From positions 1 through 20,521 of the forward strand of contig CAZXOC010000119.1 of NCBI GenBank assembly GCA_964642165.1: a DNA stretch of 20,521 bases. The letters are read 5' to 3'. A program made the translations under genes and the position numbers. Numbering within the stretch: position 1 is the stretch's first letter; each line of letters opens with the position of its first letter. This DNA comes from CAYRVX01 sp964642165 (GTDB lineage: Bacteria; Planctomycetota; Phycisphaerae; SM23-33). This document shows positions 14,618 to 20,521 of the stretch, one piece after another. Below the pieces are notes generated by a model. It made no database searches and had not been told where the DNA came from. It saw nothing but the letters and a program-made list of their open reading frames with translations.

Positions 14618-16372
14618 ATGCTTCGCTGCGGGGACAAGTCGGCCTCGCGACGTGCCCGACGGCGGCCGGGCCGCGCGCGTCGAGTCGCTCTCGCCCTTAC
14701 CGTGGGCATCGCCGGCGTCCTCCTTCACCGCCCGGGCGGCGCGGCGCCCGCGCCGGCCACCGCACCGGGCACCCCGACGACGGCCGCCTCATCGCCAGCC
14801 ACGGCGCCGGCGACCCGACCCGCGCACGCCCCGCCCGGGGCGCGCGTGACGTCCGAGGGATGGTTCGCTCCGCCCGCCCCCAAGCCCGAGCCCAAGCCGC
14901 CCCTTCCCTCGAAGATCGAGCGGGCGTTCGTCATCCCGATCCACGGGCCGATCACGATGACGACGTACGACACGGTGAAGCGCAAGGCCCTTCGATGCAG
15001 GAACAAGGAACGCGCCCAACTGGTCATCTTCGACATGAACACCCCGGGCGGGCGCAGCGACGCGATGGGCAAGATCGCCCAGGTCATCACCAGCGACCTG
15101 GGCGGCATCTACACCGTGGCGTACGTCCACCCCGAGGCGATCAGTGCGGGGGCGATCATCTCGCTGGCCTGCGACGAGATCGTCCTGTCCCCCGGCGCCC
15201 GCATCGGCGATGCCATGCCGATCATGATCGGCCCCCAGGGCACGCTGGTGCCCATCCCGAAAGAGGAGCGGGGGAAGATCGAGTCCTACGCGCGATCGCA
15301 GGTCCGCAACCTCGCCGAGCGGAACGGCTACAACGTGGATCTCTGCGAGGCGATGATCACGCTCCGCATCGAGATCTGGCTGATCCGCAACCGCCGGACG
15401 CGCGAACTGCGATACCTCAACCTGGAGAAGCACCCGAACTACGCCGCCCCGAAGAGCGACGACGAGGGCCGAGGCGCGGCCAAGCCCCGCCTCGACGAGC
15501 CGTGGGAGTACGTCCGCAGGATCGACGGCCCGTTGGAACTGGTCACCATGACGACCCGCGAGGCCCTCGATCTCGGCTTCGCGACGGAGGTGTTCGCCGA
15601 CCTCGACGAGCTTGCCGCGCACTACACGGTGATCGAGCGGCCGACCGTTCTGGAGGACACCTGGTCCGAAACGCTGGTCGAGTTCCTCACCTCGCCGGTG
15701 GTGACCGCGATCCTGATGTTCGTGCTGATCCTGGGCATCTACGTGGAGTTGAACACGCCGGGCGTGGGCCTGCCCGGTGCCGTGGCGCTGATCGCCCTGG
15801 CGGTCCTGCTCAGCAGCCGCTACCTCACCGGGCTGGCGCAATGGTGGGAGATCGCGCTGTTCATCGTGGGCCTGGTCCTGCTGGCGATCGAGATCTTCAT
15901 CACGCCCGGCTTCGGCGTGATGGGCGTCTCGGGGGCGATCTGCTGCCTGGTGGCGCTGCTGGCGATCATCGTCCCGAACGCGCCGGACGAGCTGCCTCTG
16001 CCCTCGACCCAGATCGGCTGGGGCATCTTCCGCGCGGGGATCGCAGCCATCGCCATCGGGTTCCTGGCGGCGATTGCGGCCGCGGCGCTGCTGGCGAAGT
16101 TCCTGCCCGACATGCCCGTGGCGAATCGGCTGATCCTCACGCCGACCGTCCTGCGGTCGCCCGGGCTGAAGGAACGGGAGGCGTGGATCGGCTCCATTCG
16201 GGTCGGCCAGATCGGCACCATCGAGGGCATCTGCCGGCCCGTCGGGCAGGTCCGGTTCGGCGAGAAGCTGGTCGACGCCATCGCCGACGGCGGATTCCTC
16301 CCCTCCGGCACGAGGGTCAAGGTGGTCAAGAACGAAGGCAACCGCGTGGTCGTCACGGCGGTGGACGCATAA
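14618..16372 (+). CDS. nfeD: Long NfeD-family membrane serine protease (ClpP-like)
   Basis: A 584-residue membrane protein of the long NfeD class, the protease partner of stomatin/flotillin proteins. An arginine-rich n-region and hydrophobic core (residues 22-36), with a likely cut near GGAAPA, make a signal peptide. A Pro/Ala/Thr-rich linker extends to about 97. The ClpP-like protease domain (100-340) has the oxyanion segment NTPGG (141-145) and the nucleophile S176 in HPEAISAGAII. K220 and R230 lie at the spacing seen in other bacterial members, but the position I align with the archaeal catalytic lysine is R230. Transmembrane helices fill about 358-500, and an OB-fold NfeD domain (about 520-584) ends the protein. 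It contains an extra charged stretch at about 255-300. No Shine-Dalgarno site is seen. A second, short nfeD follows after 45 nt, then floA. Confidence 0.93.
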   Translation: MLRCGDKSASRRARRRPGRARRVALALTVGIAGVLLHRPGGAAPAPATAPGTPTTAASSPATAPATRPAHAPPGARVTSEGWFAPPAPKPEPKPPLPSKIERAFVIPIHGPITMTTYDTVKRKALRCRNKERAQLVIFDMNTPGGRSDAMGKIAQVITSDLGGIYTVAYVHPEAISAGAIISLACDEIVLSPGARIGDAMPIMIGPQGTLVPIPKEERGKIESYARSQVRNLAERNGYNVDLCEAMITLRIEIWLIRNRRTRELRYLNLEKHPNYAAPKSDDEGRGAAKPRLDEPWEYVRRIDGPLELVTMTTREALDLGFATEVFADLDELAAHYTVIERPTVLEDTWSETLVEFLTSPVVTAILMFVLILGIYVELNTPGVGLPGAVALIALAVLLSSRYLTGLAQWWEIALFIVGLVLLAIEIFITPGFGVMGVSGAICCLVALLAIIVPNAPDELPLPSTQIGWGIFRAGIAAIAIGFLAAIAAAALLAKFLPDMPVANRLILTPTVLRSPGLKEREAWIGSIRVGQIGTIEGICRPVGQVRFGEKLVDAIADGGFLPSGTRVKVVKNEGNRVVVTAVDA

Positions 16373-16417
16373 CGGTTCGGCCCGGCGGCGCCGGCCGAGC
16401 GAAGGAAGAGCCCGAGC

Positions 16418-16915
16418 ATGGGTCTGGCCGAGACGGTCCTGCTGATCGTGGTCCTGCTTCTGGTGGGCCTGGCGCTGATCATCGTGGAGATCTGCACGCC
16501 GACGTTCGGCATCCTGGCGCTGCTGGCGATTGGCTGCGTCGGCGGGGCGGTGTACCTCTGCTACCGGATCAACAGCGCGCTGGGGCTCTTCGCGACGGTC
16601 GCCGCCGTCCTCCTGCTGCCGACGTACGCCGTCGTGGCGGCCAAGGTGATCCCCAAGACGGCGCTGGGCCGGCGCCTGGGGCTCCGGCGCGAGCGGGCCG
16701 AGCGCGGCGAGGGCACGCCGGAGGCCGACGACCTCGGCCGCTTCGTCGGGCGGACCACGGTGGCCGAATCCATCCTCCGTCCCAGCGGCGTGATCCGGGT
16801 CGACGGCCGGCGCGTCATCGCCCAGGCCGAGAGCGGACTCATCCAAAAGGGCCAGACCGTCAAGATCATCCGCGCCGCCGGCACGCACGTCGTCGTGCGG
16901 AAGGTCGAGTCCTGA
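16418..16915 (+). CDS. nfeD: Short NfeD-like membrane protein
   Basis: A 165-residue short-form NfeD protein. Three or four transmembrane helices occupy residues about 5-80 (LLIVVLLLVGLALIIVEICT, IYLC-type and VAAVLLLPTYAVVAA regions). A soluble OB-fold of about 60 residues follows (105-165, GRTTVAESILRPSGVIRVDG, GQTVKIIRAAGTHVVVRKV). There is no protease domain. Short NfeD proteins pair with flotillins and are thought to shape or dock to flotillin assemblies. GAAGGAAGAG (16401-16410) lies 7 nt before the ATG. It sits between the long nfeD and floA, which fits a combined NfeD-NfeD-FloA module. Confidence 0.92.
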   Translation: MGLAETVLLIVVLLLVGLALIIVEICTPTFGILALLAIGCVGGAVYLCYRINSALGLFATVAAVLLLPTYAVVAAKVIPKTALGRRLGLRRERAERGEGTPEADDLGRFVGRTTVAESILRPSGVIRVDGRRVIAQAESGLIQKGQTVKIIRAAGTHVVVRKVES

Positions 16916-16959
16916 GCGCTCCCGGAGGGGGGGGCGGCGGAGGCGGAGCGGCGAGTCCC

Positions 16960-16988
16960 TTGTCGCGGGGGGCGCCGAGGCATATAAC
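16960..16988 (+). promoter_or_regulatory. Sigma70-type promoter for floA and downstream genes
   Basis: TTGTCG (16960-16965) and TATAAC (16983-16988) are spaced by 17 bp. The predicted start near 16995 gives a leader of about 59 nt, ending with AAGGGAG (17041-17047) before the floA ATG. This would let floA and the two genes after it be made independently of the nfeD genes. Confidence 0.6.
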
Positions 16989-17053
16989 GGTGTAGGCGCA
17001 TCGGCAGGCAAGGAGCCCTTCTGCGGTCGGGACATCACGAAAGGGAGTCCGGA

Positions 17054-18094
17054 ATGACCATCCTGGCAAACATGCTGGCAGACGAGGAGAAGTTCGAGTG
17101 GGGCTGGTGGGTCCTCGGGATCATCGTCATCGTCGTCGCGCTGGTGCTGATCGCCCTGGTCGCGCGGTTCGTCAAGCTGTGGGTCCAGGCGTTCTTCGCC
17201 AAGGCGGGGGTGAGCATGTTCGACCTGATCGGCATGAGCCTGCGGAAGGTCGACCCGCGGGTGATCGTGCTGAGCAAGATCCGCGCCGTTCAGGCGGGCC
17301 TGAGCGTCACCACGCGCGAGATGGAGAGCCACTATCTGGCCGGCGGGCGCGTGCCGAACGTGATCACGGCGCTGATCGCCGCCAACCGCGCGAACATCGA
17401 GCTGACGTGGAAGACGGCCACCGCGATCGACCTCGCCGGGCGCGACATCCTCGACGCGGTCCAGACGTCGGTCAACCCGAAGGTCATCGACTGCCCGCAC
17501 CCGAGCAGCGGCAAGGGCACGATCGACGCGGTCGCCAAGGACGGCATCCAGTTGAAGGCCAAGGCCCGCGTGACGGTTCGGGCCAACATCGACCGCCTCG
17601 TGGGCGGGGCCACCGAGGAGACCATCATCGCCCGCGTCGGCGAGGGCATCGTCACGACCATCGGCTCCAGCGAGTCCTACAAGGGGGTGCTGGAGAACCC
17701 CGACCTGATCTCCCGGCGCGTGCTGGAGAAGGGCCTCGACGCCGGCACGGCGTTCGAGATCCTCTCGATCGACATCGCCGACGTGGACGTGGGCAACAAC
17801 ATCGGCGCCAAGCTCCAGGCCGACCAGGCCGAGGCCGACAAGCGCCGCTTCCAGGCCGAGGCCGAGAAACGCCGCGCCATGGCCATGGCCCGCGAGCAGG
17901 AAATGCAGGCCCAGGTCCGCGAGAACCGCGCGAAGGTCGTCCTCGCCGAGGCGGAGATCCCCCAGGCCATCGCCGAGAGCTTCCGCCGGGGCAACCTCGG
18001 CATCATGGACTACTACCGCCTGAGGAACATCCAGGCCGATACGCAAATGAGAGAGAACATCGGCGGCGGGCCGCAGGCCCCCAAGGACAGCTAG
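17054..18094 (+). CDS. floA: Flotillin-like protein FloA
   Basis: A 346-residue membrane scaffold of the FloA (UPF0365/YqfA) type, which marks functional membrane microdomains. One hydrophobic segment (residues about 17-40) anchors it. A SPFH/PHB-like domain (about 60-240) follows, with conserved stretches such as GRDILDAVQTSVNPKVIDCP and TIIARVGEGIVTTIGS. A long Ala/Glu/Arg-rich coiled coil (about 255-305, EADKRRFQAEAEKRRAMAMA) drives oligomerisation. The C-terminus AESFRRGNLGIMDYYRLRNI matches FloA closely. It is slightly longer than the Bacillus protein (about 330), mainly at the N-terminus. AAGGGAG lies 6 nt before the ATG. The NfeD genes upstream and the membrane-anchored protein 15 nt downstream are its likely partners. 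Confidence 0.96.
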   Translation: MTILANMLADEEKFEWGWWVLGIIVIVVALVLIALVARFVKLWVQAFFAKAGVSMFDLIGMSLRKVDPRVIVLSKIRAVQAGLSVTTREMESHYLAGGRVPNVITALIAANRANIELTWKTATAIDLAGRDILDAVQTSVNPKVIDCPHPSSGKGTIDAVAKDGIQLKAKARVTVRANIDRLVGGATEETIIARVGEGIVTTIGSSESYKGVLENPDLISRRVLEKGLDAGTAFEILSIDIADVDVGNNIGAKLQADQAEADKRRFQAEAEKRRAMAMAREQEMQAQVRENRAKVVLAEAEIPQAIAESFRRGNLGIMDYYRLRNIQADTQMRENIGGGPQAPKDS

Positions 18095-18109
18095 CCCGCC
18101 CGATCCACC

Positions 18110-18793
18110 ATGACCGGTCCGTGGTACATCCTGGCCAACGGCGACGGGTACAAGTTCAGCGACCTGTGGGACATCCTGCCCTGGATCGCGATCCTGCTGA
18201 TCGGCCTGCTCGTCAGGATCGTCACGCAGGCCGCCAAGCGGAAGCAGGCCCGGGAGCAGAAGGAACGGTGGGACGAGATCCGCCGCGAGCGCGCGGAATC
18301 GCCTCAGCTTGCCGACGCGCAGCGCCGCCAGGCGGCCCGGACGAGCCAGGACCGCCCCGCGCCGCCCGGCGGGGCGAGCCCGCCGCCCGAGCCCACCCCC
18401 GCCGAGCAGCTCGGCCTGGCCCTGCAACGGGCCCTGGGCATCGGCGAGCCCGCGGCGCGCCCGCCGTCTCCGCCGCGGCCCCAGCCCCAACCCCAGCCGA
18501 CCGTTCTTCAGCCCGCGAAGTCGCCGCCCGAGACCGGCGTCGCTGCCGAGCCGCAGCTCACGCGGCCGAGCGCGGCCGAGCTGCCGTCCGCTGCGTCGGC
18601 CCGACGCGCGACGACGCCCCGCCGCAAGCCGGCGACTGCACCCGCCCCCGAAGCGCTTGCCGCGGCGGCCACGAAAGGCCTCATCGACGTCCGCCTGCTG
18701 GACCTCGGCCAGGCCCGTGACGCCATCATCTACCACGAGATCTTCTCGGCGCCCAAGGGCCTTCGCCAAGGCCGAGAGATGTGGGACGTGTAG
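18110..18793 (+). CDS. Single-pass, proline-rich hypothetical protein with a distinctive C-terminal tail, FloA-linked
   Basis: I do not recognise a named family with certainty. The 227-residue protein has one hydrophobic segment (about 21-38, DILPWIAILLIGLLVRIV) and a charged, probably helical stretch (about 42-66, KRKQAREQKERWDEIRRER). A long Pro/Ala-rich low-complexity region (about 80-185) follows, then a 39-residue tail (189-227) containing RDAIIYHEIFSAPKGLR. That compact hydrophobic-acidic-PK-LR motif looks like a conserved peptide; I recall similar tails in planctomycete proteins near flotillins, but cannot check this. The ATG lies 15 nt after the floA stop and has no Shine-Dalgarno site, so it may rely on translational coupling. 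Likely location is the membrane with the bulk in the cytoplasm. A role as an adaptor of FloA rafts is inference. Confidence 0.75.
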   Translation: MTGPWYILANGDGYKFSDLWDILPWIAILLIGLLVRIVTQAAKRKQAREQKERWDEIRRERAESPQLADAQRRQAARTSQDRPAPPGGASPPPEPTPAEQLGLALQRALGIGEPAARPPSPPRPQPQPQPTVLQPAKSPPETGVAAEPQLTRPSAAELPSAASARRATTPRRKPATAPAPEALAAAATKGLIDVRLLDLGQARDAIIYHEIFSAPKGLRQGREMWDV

Positions 18794-18817
18794 GCCGCCC
18801 CGGCGCGCAGCGCAGGA

Positions 18818-19858
18818 ATGGACCCGCTCGACCGCCACCTGCTGAACCGCATCCAGATCGCCCTGCCCCTCGTGCGAGAGCCGTTCGCCGAGCTGGCCCG
18901 CGAGTTCGGCTGCGACGAACGGGCCGTGACGGACCGCATCTCCGCCCTGCGCGGCGAGGGCGGCGTCATCCGCGAGATCTCCGCGGTGTTCGATGCCGTC
19001 GCGATGGGCTACGAGCAGGCCCTCCTGGCGATGCGCGTCCCGCCCGACCGACTGGACCGCGCCGGCGAGACCGCCGCCGCCCACCCCGGGGTGTCGCACT
19101 GCTACGCGCGCCGGCGGGAGGAGAACCTGTGGCTGACGCTGGCGACGTCGCCGCGGAGCAGGCTCGGCCTGTCCGCCACCGCGGCGCTGCTGGCGGGCAC
19201 GTGCGGCGCGGACGGATGGATGCTGCTGCCAACCGTGCGGCGGTACAAACTCGACGTGCGGTTCGACATGGAGCGCGGCGGCCCGGCCGCGACTCCGCGG
19301 GTCGCCGCCACGCCGGTGTCCGCGCCGCACCCGGGCGTGCCCCAACTGACCGACCCGCAACTCCGTGCCGTCCGCGCGCTCCAGCAGGACCTGCCCTGCC
19401 GACGCGACCCCTTCGCCGTGTTGGCCGAGGGGGCGGGGCTCGACGCCGACATGCTCCTGGTCCACGCCGCGGACTTCCTCGCCGCCGGCTGGATGCGACG
19501 CTACGCCGCCGTGCTGCGCCACCGAGCGGCCGGAAGCCGCGCCAACGTCCTCGTCGCCTGGGCCGTCGCCGAGCCGCTGGCGGACACGGCCGGCGCGCGG
19601 TGCGCCCGGTCCCCGGCCGTCAGCCACTGCTACCTGCGCCCGACCGCCCCCGGCTGGCCGTTCAATCTCTACACGATGATCCACGGCCGCTCGCAGGAGG
19701 ATTGCCGGGCGACCATCGAGGAGATCGCCGCGACGACGGGCCTCGGCCGGCGCGCGGAGCTGTGGACGACGAAGGAATACAAGAAGCAGCGCGTGGCGTT
19801 GTTCTCCGACGCCGAGGCCCGGTGGGAGCAGGCCCACGCGCACGCTGGCCAGCGGTAG
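18818..19858 (+). CDS. ahbAB: Fused siroheme decarboxylase (AhbA-AhbB / NirDL type)
   Basis: This 346-residue protein is made of two homologous Lrp/AsnC-like halves. Half 1 (1-150) opens with DRHLLNRIQIALPLVREPF and carries GVSHCYARRREENLWLTLA (91-109) and LLPTVRRYKLDVRF. Half 2 (175-330) has QQDLPCRRDPFAVLA, AVSHCYLRPTAPGWPFNLYT (267-286) and TKEYKKQRVALF. The VSHCY-x-R, NLW/NLY and YK signatures separate siroheme decarboxylases from DNA-binding Lrp regulators. The reaction converts siroheme to 12,18-didecarboxysiroheme, on the way to heme (Ahb route) or heme d1. H94 and H270 of the VSH motifs are the likely active-site histidines. The halves are joined by a Pro/Ala linker (about 155-175). 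The gene follows its neighbour by 24 nt, and AGGA directly touches the ATG, an unusually short spacing. AhbC/AhbD or Nir partners are not in the window. Confidence 0.88.
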   Translation: MDPLDRHLLNRIQIALPLVREPFAELAREFGCDERAVTDRISALRGEGGVIREISAVFDAVAMGYEQALLAMRVPPDRLDRAGETAAAHPGVSHCYARRREENLWLTLATSPRSRLGLSATAALLAGTCGADGWMLLPTVRRYKLDVRFDMERGGPAATPRVAATPVSAPHPGVPQLTDPQLRAVRALQQDLPCRRDPFAVLAEGAGLDADMLLVHAADFLAAGWMRRYAAVLRHRAAGSRANVLVAWAVAEPLADTAGARCARSPAVSHCYLRPTAPGWPFNLYTMIHGRSQEDCRATIEEIAATTGLGRRAELWTTKEYKKQRVALFSDAEARWEQAHAHAGQR

Positions 19859-19885
19859 ACGCGCGCCGCAGGGGGCCTCCGCGCT

Positions 19886-19897
19886 GCCCCGCGGGGC
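19886..19897. terminator. Palindrome between convergent genes
   Basis: GCCCCGCGGGGC is a perfect 12-nt palindrome in the 57-bp gap between the ahb stop and the stop of the opposite-strand gene. As a hairpin it has only a 4-bp stem with a 4-nt loop and no T-tract, so support for termination is weak. Confidence 0.2.
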
Positions 19898-19915
19898 GGA
19901 CCGGCGGGCAGGCGC

Positions 19916-20521
19916 TCACTTCTTCTTCGGCGCCCCCTCGCTGATCGCGCGGAAGTAGGCCTCCACCTGCTTGCGGTATTCCGGGGAAACCTTCTTCGCC
20001 CGCTGCTCGTAGAGCTTGCGGATCTCGTCGATCGAGAGTTTCTCGCTGCCGCGGACGTTCTCGACCTTGCCGTCCAGCCCGCGTCCCGCCTGCGTGCGGC
20101 CGCTGCCGGGGATGGCGAACGAGCCGCGGATCGTGCCGTCCGGCCCGGCGGTCTCGTCCTTCATCTTCTCGATCTTGCCGATCCGCTGGGCGTACTTCTC
20201 CACGAAGGCGGCGAACTGGTCCCGCGTCATGCCCAGCGACTTGAGGAGGTCCTTGTCGACCTTGCCGTCCTTCAGGTCCTCGCGTGCCTCGCTGATGATC
20301 TTGCCGATGGACTGGAGGTTGGGCTTCTGGCCGCCCGACGCCAGCGGTCCCGTGGGCTCCTTCACGTCGCCGCGCTGGTCCGACGAACCGCTGTTGGGGT
20401 CGCCGCCGGCCATGCCACTGTGCACGCCCGTCGCGCCGCTCGTGCCGCCTGCGCCGGCCCCGCTGCCGCTGCCCGATCCGCTGCCGGAACCCGAACCCGA
20501 CCCGCTGCCGCTGCCCGAGCC
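19916..20521 (-). CDS. Hypothetical protein, C-terminal part, with Gly-Ser repeat (runs off the window)
   Basis: The reading frame is open from the right edge of the window to the TGA at 19916, giving 201 residues of a longer protein whose start is not present. The GTG at 20425 that could be taken as a start is probably an internal valine, because the same frame continues upstream through a (Gly-Ser) tract. After the tract come a low-complexity region, a helical section (QSIGKIISEAREDLKDGK, LLKSLGMTRDQFAAFVEKYA) and a charged C-terminus (LSIDEIRKLYEQRAKKVSPEYRKQVEAYFRAISE) ending in PKKK. The last part resembles the tails of large planctomycete membrane proteins of the DUF4175 kind; that is from memory and unverified. 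It converges with the ahb gene. Confidence 0.75.
   Translation of the reverse strand, partial: GSGSGSGSGSGSGSGSGSGSGAGAGGTSGATGVHSGMAGGDPNSGSSDQRGDVKEPTGPLASGGQKPNLQSIGKIISEAREDLKDGKVDKDLLKSLGMTRDQFAAFVEKYAQRIGKIEKMKDETAGPDGTIRGSFAIPGSGRTQAGRGLDGKVENVRGSEKLSIDEIRKLYEQRAKKVSPEYRKQVEAYFRAISEGAPKKK
20462..20521 (-). repeat. Gly-Ser dipeptide repeat, at least ten units
   Basis: Read on the minus strand, the last 60 bases encode ten consecutive Gly-Ser pairs, followed by Gly-Ala-Gly-Ala. Codons vary (GGC, GGG, GGT, GGA; AGC, TCG, TCC), so the repeat exists at protein level and is not a simple DNA repeat. It continues beyond the window edge. Confidence 0.85.

Noticed and set aside
14618..16372. 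Loss of the catalytic lysine in the long NfeD (Arg at 230)
   Set aside because: From memory, many bacterial long NfeD proteins have Arg at this position with a Lys ten residues earlier, as here (K220), so inactivation is not supported.
16925..16952. G-rich tract before floA as a G-quadruplex or repeat element
   Set aside because: The run of G with GGC/GGA repeats is short and expected in such GC-rich DNA; nothing else supports a specific function.
14789..19843. Open frame of 1684 residues on the minus strand across the NfeD-FloA-Ahb genes
   Set aside because: It is antisense to five well-supported genes, is rich in Arg/Asp/Gly/Ala low-complexity sequence and shows no domain. It reflects third-position GC bias.
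18818..19858. Lrp/AsnC transcriptional regulator
   Set aside because: The VSHCY, NLW/NLY and TKEYKK signatures and the tandem arrangement fit siroheme decarboxylase, not a DNA-binding regulator.

Overview
The window reads as a chromosomal segment of a high-GC, free-living bacterium, most plausibly a member of Planctomycetota or a close PVC-group relative. This is inferred from gene content: a short PheT without the EMAP tRNA-binding domain, a long NfeD + short NfeD + FloA locus, Gfo/Idh/MocA and FAD_oxidored-type dehydrogenases, a GH42 glycosidase, and a Gly-Ser-rich hypothetical protein whose C-terminal style I associate with planctomycetes. There are no insertion sequences, phage genes, CRISPR arrays, tRNAs or rRNAs. 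The very long ORFs that run opposite to real genes are GC-skew shadows. The region looks like stable core/metabolic chromosome, not a mobile island.

Layout. (1) 102-1883 (+): FAD-dependent oxidoreductase. (2) 1971-3980 (+): pheT with its own promoter and no adjacent pheS. (3) 4112-4303 (+): a non-coding unit with a perfect TATAAT box, a rod-shaped RNA of about 170 nt and an intrinsic terminator; a 6S-like RNA is the best guess. (4) 4568-7714 (+): a 1048-residue fused acyl-CoA dehydratase activase with two ASKHA domains, followed by a GNAT acetyltransferase (7800/7818-8450). (5) 13058-8506 (-): a tight leftward operon of CPA1 Na+/H+ antiporter, alanine dehydrogenase (ald) and GH42 beta-galactosidase, with gaps of 46 and 37 bp. 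(6) 13246-14436 (+): Gfo/Idh/MocA oxidoreductase, divergent from that operon across a 187-bp region with back-to-back promoters. (7) 14618-19858 (+): long NfeD protease, short NfeD, flotillin-like FloA, a single-pass proline-rich protein with a conserved-looking tail, and a fused siroheme decarboxylase (AhbA-AhbB type). (8) 19916-20521 (-): the C-terminal part of a protein with a Gly-Ser dipeptide tract that runs off the window.

Working together. The NfeD/NfeD/FloA genes form a membrane-microdomain quality-control set. The proline-rich membrane protein starts 15 nt after floA and is probably a functional partner. The Ahb fusion follows 24 nt later and points to siroheme-dependent (alternative) heme or heme d1 synthesis. 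The leftward operon joins ion homeostasis, amino-acid redox and galactoside hydrolysis. The most unusual items are the structured RNA with its palindrome-embedded -10 box, the orphan activase, the Ahb fusion within a flotillin operon, and the small FloA-linked tail protein. No wholly new multi-gene system can be claimed from sequence alone.
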